From assembly GCA_029259285.1 (NCBI GenBank), contig JAPDJB010000023.1, positions 1-14,440 on the forward strand: a DNA stretch of 14,440 nucleotides, in the 5' to 3' direction. The notes beneath the pieces were generated by a model that saw nothing but the letters and a program-made list of their open reading frames with translations, had not been told where the DNA came from and ran no database searches. The translations under genes were made by a program, and so were the position numbers. Positions 5,916-11,741 of the stretch are shown piece after piece (the stretch's first letter is position 1; every line of letters starts with the position of its first letter). Origin of the DNA: Candidatus Bathyarchaeota archaeon. Its GTDB lineage: Archaea > Thermoproteota > Bathyarchaeia > TCS64 > B23.

Positions 5916-6612
5916 TCCTCAACACCTTCCTAGCCCATGAGAAGTCATCCCAGGTGTCGATGTCCAGCCAGAAGCATCCTGAGACGTCGCAGGCCTTCAA
6001 GGCTTTGAAGCCCGTCAGCCTCCGCATCCAATCTGAGAGAGTAGGCGGAACATAGCCCCTCGGCAGAACCTCGAAGACTTCTTGGGTGAGGTGGAAGACG
6101 CCGGTGTCCACGCCATTCCAGAGCTCCAGGCTCTTCCCGATCTTTCTTATGTAGCCCAATCCGTCAACCAGCACCTTCGTCGCCTCCTCGACATCTCTGA
6201 GGTATCTAGGCGACGCGTCGACGCAGAGGAGGGGCTTACCCCTGAAGACTCTCACAGCGGCCTCGACGAGTTTCCCCTCTATGATGTGATCAGACATCGA
6301 TAGGAGGAAATGCCTCTCACCCTCTAGCGCTTCACGGGCTGCAAGCAGCGATGAGGCATTTCCCAGCCTATAGTCTGGATTATGGACGAAGGTTATCTCA
6401 GCCTCGATGTCCATGGCCTCCAAGCCCTTTCTTAGATGGTCGCCGAGGTATCCGGTGACGATGATGAAGCTGTCAACTCCAGCCTCCATGAAGGCCTCCA
6501 GGACATAGCCTATGAGGGGTCTGCCGTTGAGTCTCAGCAGTGGCTTAGGCGTCCAATCCGTCAAGGGGGAGAGCCTCTCCCCCCTCCCAGCGGCGAGAAT
6601 AACCGCCCTCAT
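5902..6612 (-). CDS. Nucleotidyltransferase, inositol-1-phosphate cytidylyltransferase-like
   Basis: The protein begins MRAVILAAGRGERLSPLT, the NTP-binding loop of nucleotidyltransferases, with the TPKPLLRLNGRPLI segment following. Further conserved parts are GNASSLLAAREAL (84-96), the metal-binding SMSDHI (105-110), VEEATKVLVDGLGYIRKIGK (141-160), GVDTGVF (167-173) and WLDIDTWDD (215-223). As I recall it, this pattern closely follows the cytidylyltransferase half of the Archaeoglobus IPCT/DIPPS enzyme, which activates L-myo-inositol-1-phosphate with CTP. Length, 236 residues, fits a single domain. The start is the ATG at 6612; the frame stays open to 6759, but that extension covers a TATA-like promoter and a hairpin. 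It heads a four-gene unit and overlaps the CDP-alcohol transferase. Other CTP-sugar or choline cytidylyltransferases are possible. Confidence 0.8.
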   Translation of the reverse strand: MRAVILAAGRGERLSPLTDWTPKPLLRLNGRPLIGYVLEAFMEAGVDSFIIVTGYLGDHLRKGLEAMDIEAEITFVHNPDYRLGNASSLLAAREALEGERHFLLSMSDHIIEGKLVEAAVRVFRGKPLLCVDASPRYLRDVEEATKVLVDGLGYIRKIGKSLELWNGVDTGVFHLTQEVFEVLPRGYVPPTLSDWMRRLTGFKALKACDVSGCFWLDIDTWDDFSWARKVLRNGEG

Positions 6613-6635
6613 CCACCACACCCCCAAAGCTGAGA

Positions 6636-6651
6636 AGCCGCCCAAGCGGCT
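6636..6651 (-). promoter_or_regulatory. Hairpin in the leader of the cytidylyltransferase operon
   Basis: A perfect 6-bp inverted repeat AGCCGC/GCGGCT with a four-base loop lies 24 bases upstream of the ATG at 6612, inside the predicted leader of about 70 bases. No T-run follows. It could affect translation or transcript stability, or be chance. Confidence 0.35.
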
Positions 6652-6703
6652 GAAAGAGGCCACCAGGCCCAGGAGAGTAAGGAGGAGGCTAACTGTAAGC
6701 CTT

Positions 6704-6717
6704 CTATTATAAATAAT
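6704..6717 (-). promoter_or_regulatory. TATA-like promoter of the cytidylyltransferase operon
   Basis: The minus strand reads ATTATTTATAATAG in an A/T-rich island (about 6700-6750) between the operon and the ATPase remnant. A start point about 25 bases downstream would leave a leader of roughly 70 bases, longer than elsewhere in this window. Confidence 0.5.
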
Positions 6718-6748
6718 ACTAATCAATATTATCCGCCATATTATTTTA

Positions 6749-7409
6749 ACCTTACTCAACGCCCTAGATGGATGGGCCAGGGAGGAGGACTCCTATCCGA
6801 TTATGACCTTCGATGAGGCCCAGCTCCTAAGGAACATGATGGGAGGAAAGGGGCGCATAGACTTTAGAAGCCTACTGGCCTACGCCTACGACAACCTATC
6901 AAATCTCATATTCATCCTGACGGTGGGAGCTATAGGGAGGAGATCACCCTGGAGGGATTCGACGAGGAGACGTCCATAGACTTCCTCAGGGCGGGATTTC
7001 GGGAGCAGAGCATCGAGACGGATGAGGGAGAGCTGAGAAAAGCCGTTGAGAGGCTTAACGGCCTCATGGGATGGCTCACATACTATGGATACAGGGCCAG
7101 CAGAGAGGGGAGACTAGACGGAGAAATCCTAGATGCGGTCATAGAGGAGGCAAAGATGATGGCATCTAAGGAGCTTGAGAGAGTTGTTCAGAGGTCTAGG
7201 AACTATAGATTGATATTGAAGGCAATCGGAGAGGGAGCATCAAGATGGATAGATATCAAGAGGAGGGTGGAGGCATGGAGTGGAAGGCCGATACAAAATC
7301 CAAGCATCACAAGCTCAAAAACCTGATGAAGTTAGGGATAATACGGAAATTTGAGAGAAACTATAGAATAGAGGATTCAATAATCAGGGAGATTGTGAAG
7401 GAGTATTAG
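6749..7409 (+). pseudogene. Decayed archaeal ATPase (ATPase_2/PF01637-like)
   Basis: Three frames together resemble the middle and C-terminal parts of an archaeal P-loop ATPase. Frame one (6749-6922) gives LLNALDGWAREED, the Walker B-like MTFDEAQLL and LAYAYDNLSNLIFILT. At 6922/6925 the frame changes to GSYREEITLEGFDEETSIDF, then GLMGWLTYYG. About 20-25 residues expected between the two parts (the usual GSEVGLL region) are missing, so a deletion is likely. Near 7300-7311 a second shift restores the C-terminal winged-helix end (KLKNLMKLGIIRKFERNYRI), ending in TAG at 7407-7409. The P-loop and the whole N-terminus are absent, ending at the A/T-rich promoter island. The longest piece, an open frame at 7066-7326, starts inside the conserved GWLTYYG motif and is not a gene. 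Members are usually solitary ATPases of unknown role. Confidence 0.85.
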
Positions 7410-7438
7410 AAAAAGGAGAGGCGGCTAGATGCGGGAGA

Positions 7439-7521
7439 TGCGGGGGGTGGGATTCGAACCCACGCAGGCCTGAGCCAGCAGGTCCTAAGCCTGCCCCCTT
7501 TGGCCACTCGGGAACCCCCGC
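7439..7521 (-). tRNA. tRNA-Leu (anticodon UAG)
   Basis: The minus strand gives an 83-base class II tRNA. The acceptor stem is GCGGGGG/CCCCCGC with discriminator A. The anticodon stem GCAGG/CCTGC holds loop CTTAGGA, so the anticodon is TAG. A long variable arm contains GGC-TCAG-GCC, and the T stem GTGGG/CCCAC holds TTCGAAT. No CCA is encoded and no intron is seen. A TATA-like stretch (GAAACATATCG, 7547-7557) lies about 30 bases upstream, within the 3' end of gcvH. Confidence 0.96.
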
Positions 7522-7529
7522 CCGAGGGA

Positions 7530-7937
7530 TCAGTGTTGTAGGGCCTCGATATGTTTCTTATACTCCTCCGCTGTCATCAGCTCCTTCAGATCCGCATCGA
7601 GGTTCTTGGGTTTCATCTTGGCTATCCAGCCATCGCCGTAGGGATCCTCGTTTAATAGCTCTGGGCTGTCGAGGAGAGCCTCATTCACCTCAACTATTGT
7701 TCCGGAGATCGGTGAATATACATCGCTCACAGCCTTGACAGACTCCACCGTGCCTATCGTATCCATCCGCTCGACATCCCTCCCAACCTCCGGCAGCTCG
7801 ACGTAGACGATCTCGTGGAGCTGCTTCTGGGCGTAGTCCGTGATCCCCATGAGGGCGTTGCCGTCGTCTAGAACCTTCAGCCACTCATGCTCCTCGGTGT
7901 AGTAGAGGCCCTCGGGAACCTCATACTCCTCGCTCAC
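7530..7937 (-). CDS. gcvH: Glycine cleavage system H protein
   Basis: This 135-residue lipoyl carrier protein shuttles the methylamine group from the glycine decarboxylase (P protein) to the T protein and is reoxidised by the L protein. The N-terminal YTEEHEWLKV and GITDYAQKQL are family hallmarks, and the lipoylated lysine is K68 in GTVESVKAVSDVYSPISG. The C-terminal half has the usual NEDPYGDGWIAKMKP. Length is normal. The start is a GTG that overlaps the TGA of gcvT (GTGA), with GGAGG upstream, so translation is coupled. No P or L protein genes are in the window. Confidence 0.97.
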   Translation of the reverse strand: MSEEYEVPEGLYYTEEHEWLKVLDDGNALMGITDYAQKQLHEIVYVELPEVGRDVERMDTIGTVESVKAVSDVYSPISGTIVEVNEALLDSPELLNEDPYGDGWIAKMKPKNLDADLKELMTAEEYKKHIEALQH

Positions 7938-9079
7938 CCCTCAACCCTCCTCCAACCATATTTAGTTTCATCATAGAAGGGATGGAATTTAACTATCTTT
8001 CCCCTCGCCAGGCGGCCCCTGATATTTATCCTCACAGGTGTCCCCAGCTTACGGTATTCCCTCGGGACATAGCCCATGGCTATGCCGACGTTGAGCGTTG
8101 GGCTGTATCCACCGCTGGTGACTACGCCGATCTTCTCCTCGCCCTCTCCATCCCATATCTCGTAACCCTTTCTGGGGATACCTCTCTCCTCCATCTTGAT
8201 GCCGACCCTGAAGCGTTTAACCCCCTCCTCCCTTATGCGCAGTAGGGCCTCTCTGCCTATGAAGTCGCTGGGCTTCTTGAACTTCACAACCCATCTGAGC
8301 CTAGCCTCCAGGGGATTGATATCCTCATCGATGTCGTTGCCGTAGAGGCAGAGACCCGCCTCCAATCTGAGGCTATCCCTGGCGCCCAGGCCGCAGGGCT
8401 TTATCCCAAACTCCTCCCCAGCCTCGAGGAGGCTATCCCACACCTTGAGGGCCTTCTCAGGCCTCTCAGGGGTTGCGTCAAAGATGAAGACCTCAAAGCC
8501 ATCCTCACCGGTGTAGCCGGTTCTCGCGGCCATGGCCTCAACACCGCTGAGCTCCAGCTCCACGATTTGGAAGCGCTCAACGTCGCTGAGGGGGCTTGAG
8601 CTTATCTTCTCCAAAGTCCTCAGAGCCTTGGGGCCCTGAACAGCTATCATGGCGATCTCATCGGAGACATCTTTGAGCTCGACGTCGAAGCCATCTGAGT
8701 GCCTCTTGAACCAGTTGAAGTCCTTCTCCCTGTTCGATGCGTTATAGACGACGAAGAAGTGGTCAGGCGTCAATTTATATATGATGAGGTCGTCGACGAT
8801 TCCTCCCCTCTCGTTGCACATGACGGTGTATAGGCCCCTCCCAGGCTCCAGGGCGGAGATGTCGTTGGTGACCATGTAGTTTAGGAATCTCTCGGCGTCT
8901 AGTCCCTCAGCTCGCATTCTACCCATGTGGCTTGTGTCGAAGATGCCGACGGCATTTCTGACGGCGTTGTGCTCTGGGATGATGCCCTCAAACCAGACGG
9001 GCATCTCGAAGCCTGCGAACTCTATGAGGCGGCCATGCTCCTTATGATACTTGTAGAGTTGAGTCCTCCTCAGCTCCAT
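7934..9079 (-). CDS. gcvT: Glycine cleavage system T protein (aminomethyltransferase)
   Basis: The T protein transfers the methylene group from the H-protein-bound methylamine to a tetrahydropterin cofactor and releases ammonia. In archaea of this type the acceptor may be tetrahydrofolate or a methanopterin. It has 381 residues from the chosen start. Conserved segments include FAGFEMPVWF, HMGRMRAEG (51-59), the catalytic GGIVDDLIIY (D96 matches the key Asp of the family), MIAVQGPKA, ARTGYTGEDGFEVF and GLGARDSLRLEAGLCLYG. The frame extends to 9127, but GGTGAT (9083-9088) fits only the ATG at 9079, and the longer reading would cover the TATA-like box. It leads the gcvT-gcvH pair. Confidence 0.97.
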   Translation of the reverse strand: MELRRTQLYKYHKEHGRLIEFAGFEMPVWFEGIIPEHNAVRNAVGIFDTSHMGRMRAEGLDAERFLNYMVTNDISALEPGRGLYTVMCNERGGIVDDLIIYKLTPDHFFVVYNASNREKDFNWFKRHSDGFDVELKDVSDEIAMIAVQGPKALRTLEKISSSPLSDVERFQIVELELSGVEAMAARTGYTGEDGFEVFIFDATPERPEKALKVWDSLLEAGEEFGIKPCGLGARDSLRLEAGLCLYGNDIDEDINPLEARLRWVVKFKKPSDFIGREALLRIREEGVKRFRVGIKMEERGIPRKGYEIWDGEGEEKIGVVTSGGYSPTLNVGIAMGYVPREYRKLGTPVRINIRGRLARGKIVKFHPFYDETKYGWRRVEG

Positions 9080-9110
9080 CCCATCACCACCCTGATCGAT
9101 GTTTTTAGGA

Positions 9111-9119
9111 GATAAAATA
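9111..9119 (-). promoter_or_regulatory. TATA-like box of gcvT-gcvH
   Basis: TATTTTATC on the minus strand is centred about 36 bases upstream of the gcvT ATG, giving a leader of about 10 bases that carries GGTGAT. The spacing matches the RAM-domain gene at 1900-1913. Confidence 0.5.
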
Positions 9120-9123
9120 GTTC

Positions 9124-9143
9124 TCACCCCCTGTAGGGGGTGA
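9124..9143 (-). terminator. 8-bp inverted repeat over the zinc-ribbon stop codon, upstream of the gcvT promoter
   Basis: A perfect inverted repeat TCACCCCC-TGTA-GGGGGTGA covers the last codons and the TGA of the small zinc-ribbon gene. On the minus strand it is followed by GAACTATTTTATC, so it could act as a hairpin terminator. It also lies just upstream of the gcvT TATA box and could be an operator. Confidence 0.45.
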
Positions 9144-9291
9144 TCTTCACCCTATCTGGGGAGAAGGATAGCTCCTTGCCGCACTTCGGGCATCTCCCAT
9201 TATACTTTCGGACTATATCCTGGGGGGGTTTGAGGACATCACCCTTGTAGAGGACGTAGCCGCATCGAGAGCAGACGATCTCCTGGGGCAT
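9124..9291 (-). CDS. Small zinc-ribbon protein (55 aa)
   Basis: Translation from the ATG at 9291 gives 55 residues with two CxxC knuckles: CSRC at 7-10 and CPKC at 34-37, about 23 residues apart. The first continues GYVLYKGD, and the protein ends SFSPDRVKITPYRG. This is the layout of a rubredoxin-like or zinc-ribbon single-domain protein; similar small proteins are frequent and mostly uncharacterised in archaea. GGGGAT lies six bases upstream of the start, and a TATA-like TTTAAT is near 9322-9330. The gene is divergent from the OSTC-like gene and just upstream of gcvT. Its partner is unknown. Confidence 0.75.
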   Translation of the reverse strand: MPQEIVCSRCGYVLYKGDVLKPPQDIVRKYNGRCPKCGKELSFSPDRVKITPYRG

Positions 9292-9360
9292 GGAGATCCC
9301 CGAAGGATACCTCGATGGGAGATTAAAGCTTATCTCATCTAAGGGGAGAAGGGTAATGGG

Positions 9361-9753
9361 ATGAGGAGGCTTAGGAGGAGAACTCCAAGATTTAGATATA
9401 AGGGCCTTAGAATCCCACCTCTAGCTTTGGCTATAGTCATCGCCCTCTTCACATCCTTCATCCTCGGCGGAGGCATATACGACATCGTCGACAATCCCCC
9501 CTCCATCATCCCTGGGCCAGGGGGATGGATCGCCATACATCCCTACATGAGTGAGCAGACCCTAAATGAGAGTCTTCTAGCGATGCTCTTCTACCTCCTC
9601 TCCTTCCTAGGCCTCTACCTCGGCTATCAGGCCAGCAGGGTATCCTATGACCGCCGTAGGGCAGCCACCTACCTCCTCCTAGGCATAGGACTAATCCTCC
9701 TATCCATCTCAGGCCTCTACTACCTCTACTTCCTCAAGCGCAGCCTCCTTTAA
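9361..9753 (+). CDS. OSTC/DC2-like (Ost3/6 membrane domain) oligosaccharyltransferase subunit homologue
   Basis: The 130-residue protein has a basic, Arg-rich N-terminus (residues 2-18) and three membrane helices at about 21-40, 70-90 and 102-123. The end of helix 1 and the loop read GGGIYDIVDNPPSI (36-49), close to the GGIIYDVIVEPPSV of human OSTC/DC2 as I recall it. The second helix region QTLNESLLAMLF aligns with QYIMEGLASSFLF, and the third LLLGIGLILLS with LLLFIGFVCVLLS. In eukaryotes OSTC links the oligosaccharyltransferase to the translocon, and the related Ost3/6 membrane domain does the same for STT3B-type complexes. Here it would sit in the cytoplasmic membrane next to the archaeal STT3 (AglB). 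No STT3 gene is in the window. The homology call rests on remembered motifs and needs a profile search. Confidence 0.7.
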   Translation: MRRLRRRTPRFRYKGLRIPPLALAIVIALFTSFILGGGIYDIVDNPPSIIPGPGGWIAIHPYMSEQTLNESLLAMLFYLLSFLGLYLGYQASRVSYDRRRAATYLLLGIGLILLSISGLYYLYFLKRSLL

Positions 9754-9830
9754 GCCGCCTCAATCGAATTGGAGTTCTAAGAGGGGAAAACGTTTAGAGA
9801 GCTGAGTCGAGAGGGTTTAGGGGTGAAGAG

Positions 9831-10733
9831 GTGACGGAGAAGAAGAGGGTTGGCTTCATAGGGCTTGGCCTCATGGGGAGCAGGATGGCGAGGAACATCC
9901 TAAAGGCGGGATTCCCCCTCACCGTCTGGAATAGGACGAGGGAGAGGATGAGGCCTCTCCTAGAGGCTGGAGCCGAGGGGGCTGACTCCCCAAGGGAGGT
10001 GGCTGAGCGGAGCGATGTCGTCATAGACATCGTAACCGACTCCCCAGATGTGGAGGAAGTTCTCCTCGGGCCGGAGGGGGTTATCCACGGCGCCAGGCCT
10101 GGACTCATAGTCATCGACATGAGTACCATCTCCCCAATAGTCACAAGGCGAATAGCTGAGAAGCTGGCTGAGAAGGGGATTAGGATGCTGGACGCCCCCG
10201 TCAGCGGAGGCATCATAGGAGCCGAGAAGGGGACGCTCAGCATCATGGTCGGCGGCGACTACGAGACCTTCAAGGAGTGCCTCCCCATCTTCGAGGCGAT
10301 GGGGAAGACGATCACATACTGCGGAGGCCATGGAATGGGTCAGATGGTGAAAGCCGTCAACCAGATACTGGTCTCGGTGACGATGCTCGCCGTCGCTGAG
10401 GCCCTCATGTTCGCCTCAAAGGCCGGCCTAGACCTGGAGACGACGCTGAAGGCCGTCTCAGGCGGGGCAGCCGGAAGCTGGCAGCTAACAAACAACGGGG
10501 CGAGACTGCTGAGAGGCGACCTGGAGCCAGGCTTCAAGGTTGAACATCTATTGAAGGATCTCAGGATCATCATGGAGGTGGCCAGGGAGATCAACATGCC
10601 CCTCCCGGGGACGGCCTTGGCTTATCAGTTATATAGAAGCCTGATGGCTGAGGGTTTAGGGGAGAAGGGAACCCAGGCGGTGATAAGGGTGTATGAGAAG
10701 CTCGCTGGAGCTCCCCTCCTGAGAGGTGATTGA
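9831..10733 (+). CDS. 3-hydroxyisobutyrate dehydrogenase family oxidoreductase (GarR-like beta-HAD)
   Basis: The 300-residue protein has an N-terminal Rossmann domain with GFIGLGLMG (G11, G13, G16). It then has the substrate-binding DAPVSGGIIGAEKGTL (121-136), and the catalytic Lys in GMGQMVKAVNQ (K174, with N178). The C-terminal all-helical domain includes FKVEHLLKDLRI. Family members interconvert 3- or 4-hydroxyacids and semialdehydes with NAD(P)H, such as 3-hydroxyisobutyrate, tartronate semialdehyde, malonate semialdehyde or succinate semialdehyde; the exact substrate cannot be read. NRTRERM after strand 2 (N34-R35-T36) suggests NADP rather than NAD, because Asp is absent. The start is GTG at 9831, with GGGGTGA five to six bases upstream. 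The stop is one base before the next ATG, so it is coupled to the carbamoyltransferase. Confidence 0.9.
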   Translation: MTEKKRVGFIGLGLMGSRMARNILKAGFPLTVWNRTRERMRPLLEAGAEGADSPREVAERSDVVIDIVTDSPDVEEVLLGPEGVIHGARPGLIVIDMSTISPIVTRRIAEKLAEKGIRMLDAPVSGGIIGAEKGTLSIMVGGDYETFKECLPIFEAMGKTITYCGGHGMGQMVKAVNQILVSVTMLAVAEALMFASKAGLDLETTLKAVSGGAAGSWQLTNNGARLLRGDLEPGFKVEHLLKDLRIIMEVAREINMPLPGTALAYQLYRSLMAEGLGEKGTQAVIRVYEKLAGAPLLRGD

Positions 10734-10734
10734 T

Positions 10735-11673
10735 ATGGGCATGCGTGAGAGGTTTAGGGGTAGAGACTTCCTGACGCTGATGGACTATACGCCCCAGGAG
10801 ATCGAATATATCCTCGACGTCTCAGCCGAGCTTAAGAGGATGTGGATGCGCAGAGAACCCCATGAATACCTCAGTGGCAGAACGATAGCGATGATCTTCG
10901 AGAAGCATAGCACCAGAACCCGCTTCAGCTTCCAAGCGGCCATAGCCCACCTTGGGGCGCAGAGCTTCTACGCAGTTCCACAGCAGATGCAGCTCGCGAG
11001 GGGAGAACCCATCAAGGATACGGCGAGGGTTATAGACAGATACTGCGACGCCCTCGTCATCAGAACCTACGGCCAGGAGATCGTCGAGGAGTATGCCAAA
11101 TACATGGTGCACCCCGTCATAAACGCCCTCACAGACCTGACACATCCATGCCAGGGCCTCGCCGACATGCTGACCATAAGGGAGCATAAGGGGAGGATAA
11201 GGGGGCTGAAACTGGCCTATGTCGGAGACCCCTGGAACGTCTGCCAGACGCTGATGGTCTGCGGAAGCCTGTTGGGTATGGATGTCTACGTCGCCATACC
11301 GGAGGGCTATCAGCCTGCTAAGGTCATCCTCGACTTCTGCGAGGAACATGCCCCGGAGAGCGGCGCCCAGATCGTCGTAACCCACGACCTGGAGGAGGCG
11401 TTGAGGGATGCTGACATAGTCTATGCGAACACCTTCCACAGCATGGGGCAGCCTGATATAGAGAAGCGTAAACGGGACTTCGCCCCCTATCAGATAAACG
11501 CCGAGACGATCAAGTTGGCGAAGCCGGACGCCATCTTCATGCACTGCCTCCCGGCTTACCGGGGGGAGGAGGTGACCGACGATGTCATAGAGGGGCCTCA
11601 GAGCGTCGTCTTCGACGAGGCTGAGAATAGGATGCATACGGAGAAGGCTGTCCTCGCCCTCGTCGTCCCCTGA
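10735..11673 (+). CDS. Ornithine carbamoyltransferase family enzyme with altered substrate loop
   Basis: The fold and carbamoyl-phosphate site are intact: STRTR at 59-63, GEPIKDTARV, HPCQGLADMLT at 137-147, HCLP at 270-273 and R299 in ENRMHT. The SMG loop is present (S236-G238), which favours an amino-acid substrate. Two positions at the ornithine site differ from ornithine carbamoyltransferase: the GD-x-NN segment reads GDPWNV (W167 replaces the first Asn, the second is kept), and the Asp that binds the alpha-amino group (D263 in human OTC) is N232 in YANTFHSMG. It may be a true argF or a carbamoyltransferase with another substrate. The ATG at 10735 has AGGTGAT at good spacing; the earlier GTG at 10726 would lie inside the ribosome-binding site. 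T-rich tracts follow the stop. Confidence 0.85.
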   Translation: MGMRERFRGRDFLTLMDYTPQEIEYILDVSAELKRMWMRREPHEYLSGRTIAMIFEKHSTRTRFSFQAAIAHLGAQSFYAVPQQMQLARGEPIKDTARVIDRYCDALVIRTYGQEIVEEYAKYMVHPVINALTDLTHPCQGLADMLTIREHKGRIRGLKLAYVGDPWNVCQTLMVCGSLLGMDVYVAIPEGYQPAKVILDFCEEHAPESGAQIVVTHDLEEALRDADIVYANTFHSMGQPDIEKRKRDFAPYQINAETIKLAKPDAIFMHCLPAYRGEEVTDDVIEGPQSVVFDEAENRMHTEKAVLALVVP

Positions 11674-11678
11674 TTTTT
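11674..11678 (+). terminator. T-run terminator after the carbamoyltransferase
   Basis: Five T's follow the TGA immediately, and a second run of five lies at 11698-11702. Archaeal RNA polymerase commonly stops at such tracts without a hairpin. Confidence 0.4.
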
Positions 11679-11701
11679 GCCCTCAGATTAACTCAAATTT
11701 T

Positions 11702-11711
11702 TGTAGCTACA
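11702..11711. promoter_or_regulatory. Palindrome TGTAGCTACA abutting a TATA box
   Basis: A perfect 10-bp palindrome directly precedes the TATA-like TTTTTAAGA (11712-11720) of the RibU-like gene, where TFB would bind. A repressor bound here would block transcription; this is inferred from position. Confidence 0.35.
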
Positions 11712-11720
11712 TTTTTAAGA
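11712..11720 (+). promoter_or_regulatory. TATA-like box, leaderless promoter of the RibU-like gene
   Basis: TTTTTAAGA is centred 26 bases upstream of the ATG at 11742, and no Shine-Dalgarno is present. Both facts point to a leaderless message. Confidence 0.5.
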
Positions 11721-11741
11721 GTATATTCCGAGTCCTATGGG

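Noticed and set aside
6613..6759. N-terminal extension of the cytidylyltransferase (49 residues, hydrophobic)
   Set aside because: It covers a TATA-like box and a hairpin, and the family's NTP-binding loop begins exactly at the ATG at 6612.
7066..7326. 86-aa forward frame as an independent gene
   Set aside because: It begins inside a conserved ATPase motif and continues similarity from two other frames, so it is a piece of a pseudogene.
7439..7521. tRNA-Leu as an integration site for a mobile element
   Set aside because: No integrase and no direct repeat of the tRNA 3' end were seen on either side; the adjacent ATPase remnant alone is not enough.
9080..9127. Longer gcvT start at 9127
   Set aside because: The extension overlaps the TATA-like box and the Shine-Dalgarno for the ATG at 9079; T proteins begin near that ATG.
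9794..10331. Two reverse frames opposite the dehydrogenase
   Set aside because: They are low-complexity shadows (Ser/Met/Pro-rich) of the well-supported forward gene.
10822..11637. 271-aa reverse frame opposite the carbamoyltransferase
   Set aside because: It mirrors the codons of a clearly recognised enzyme on the plus strand and shows no known domain; it is a shadow of high G/C coding sequence.
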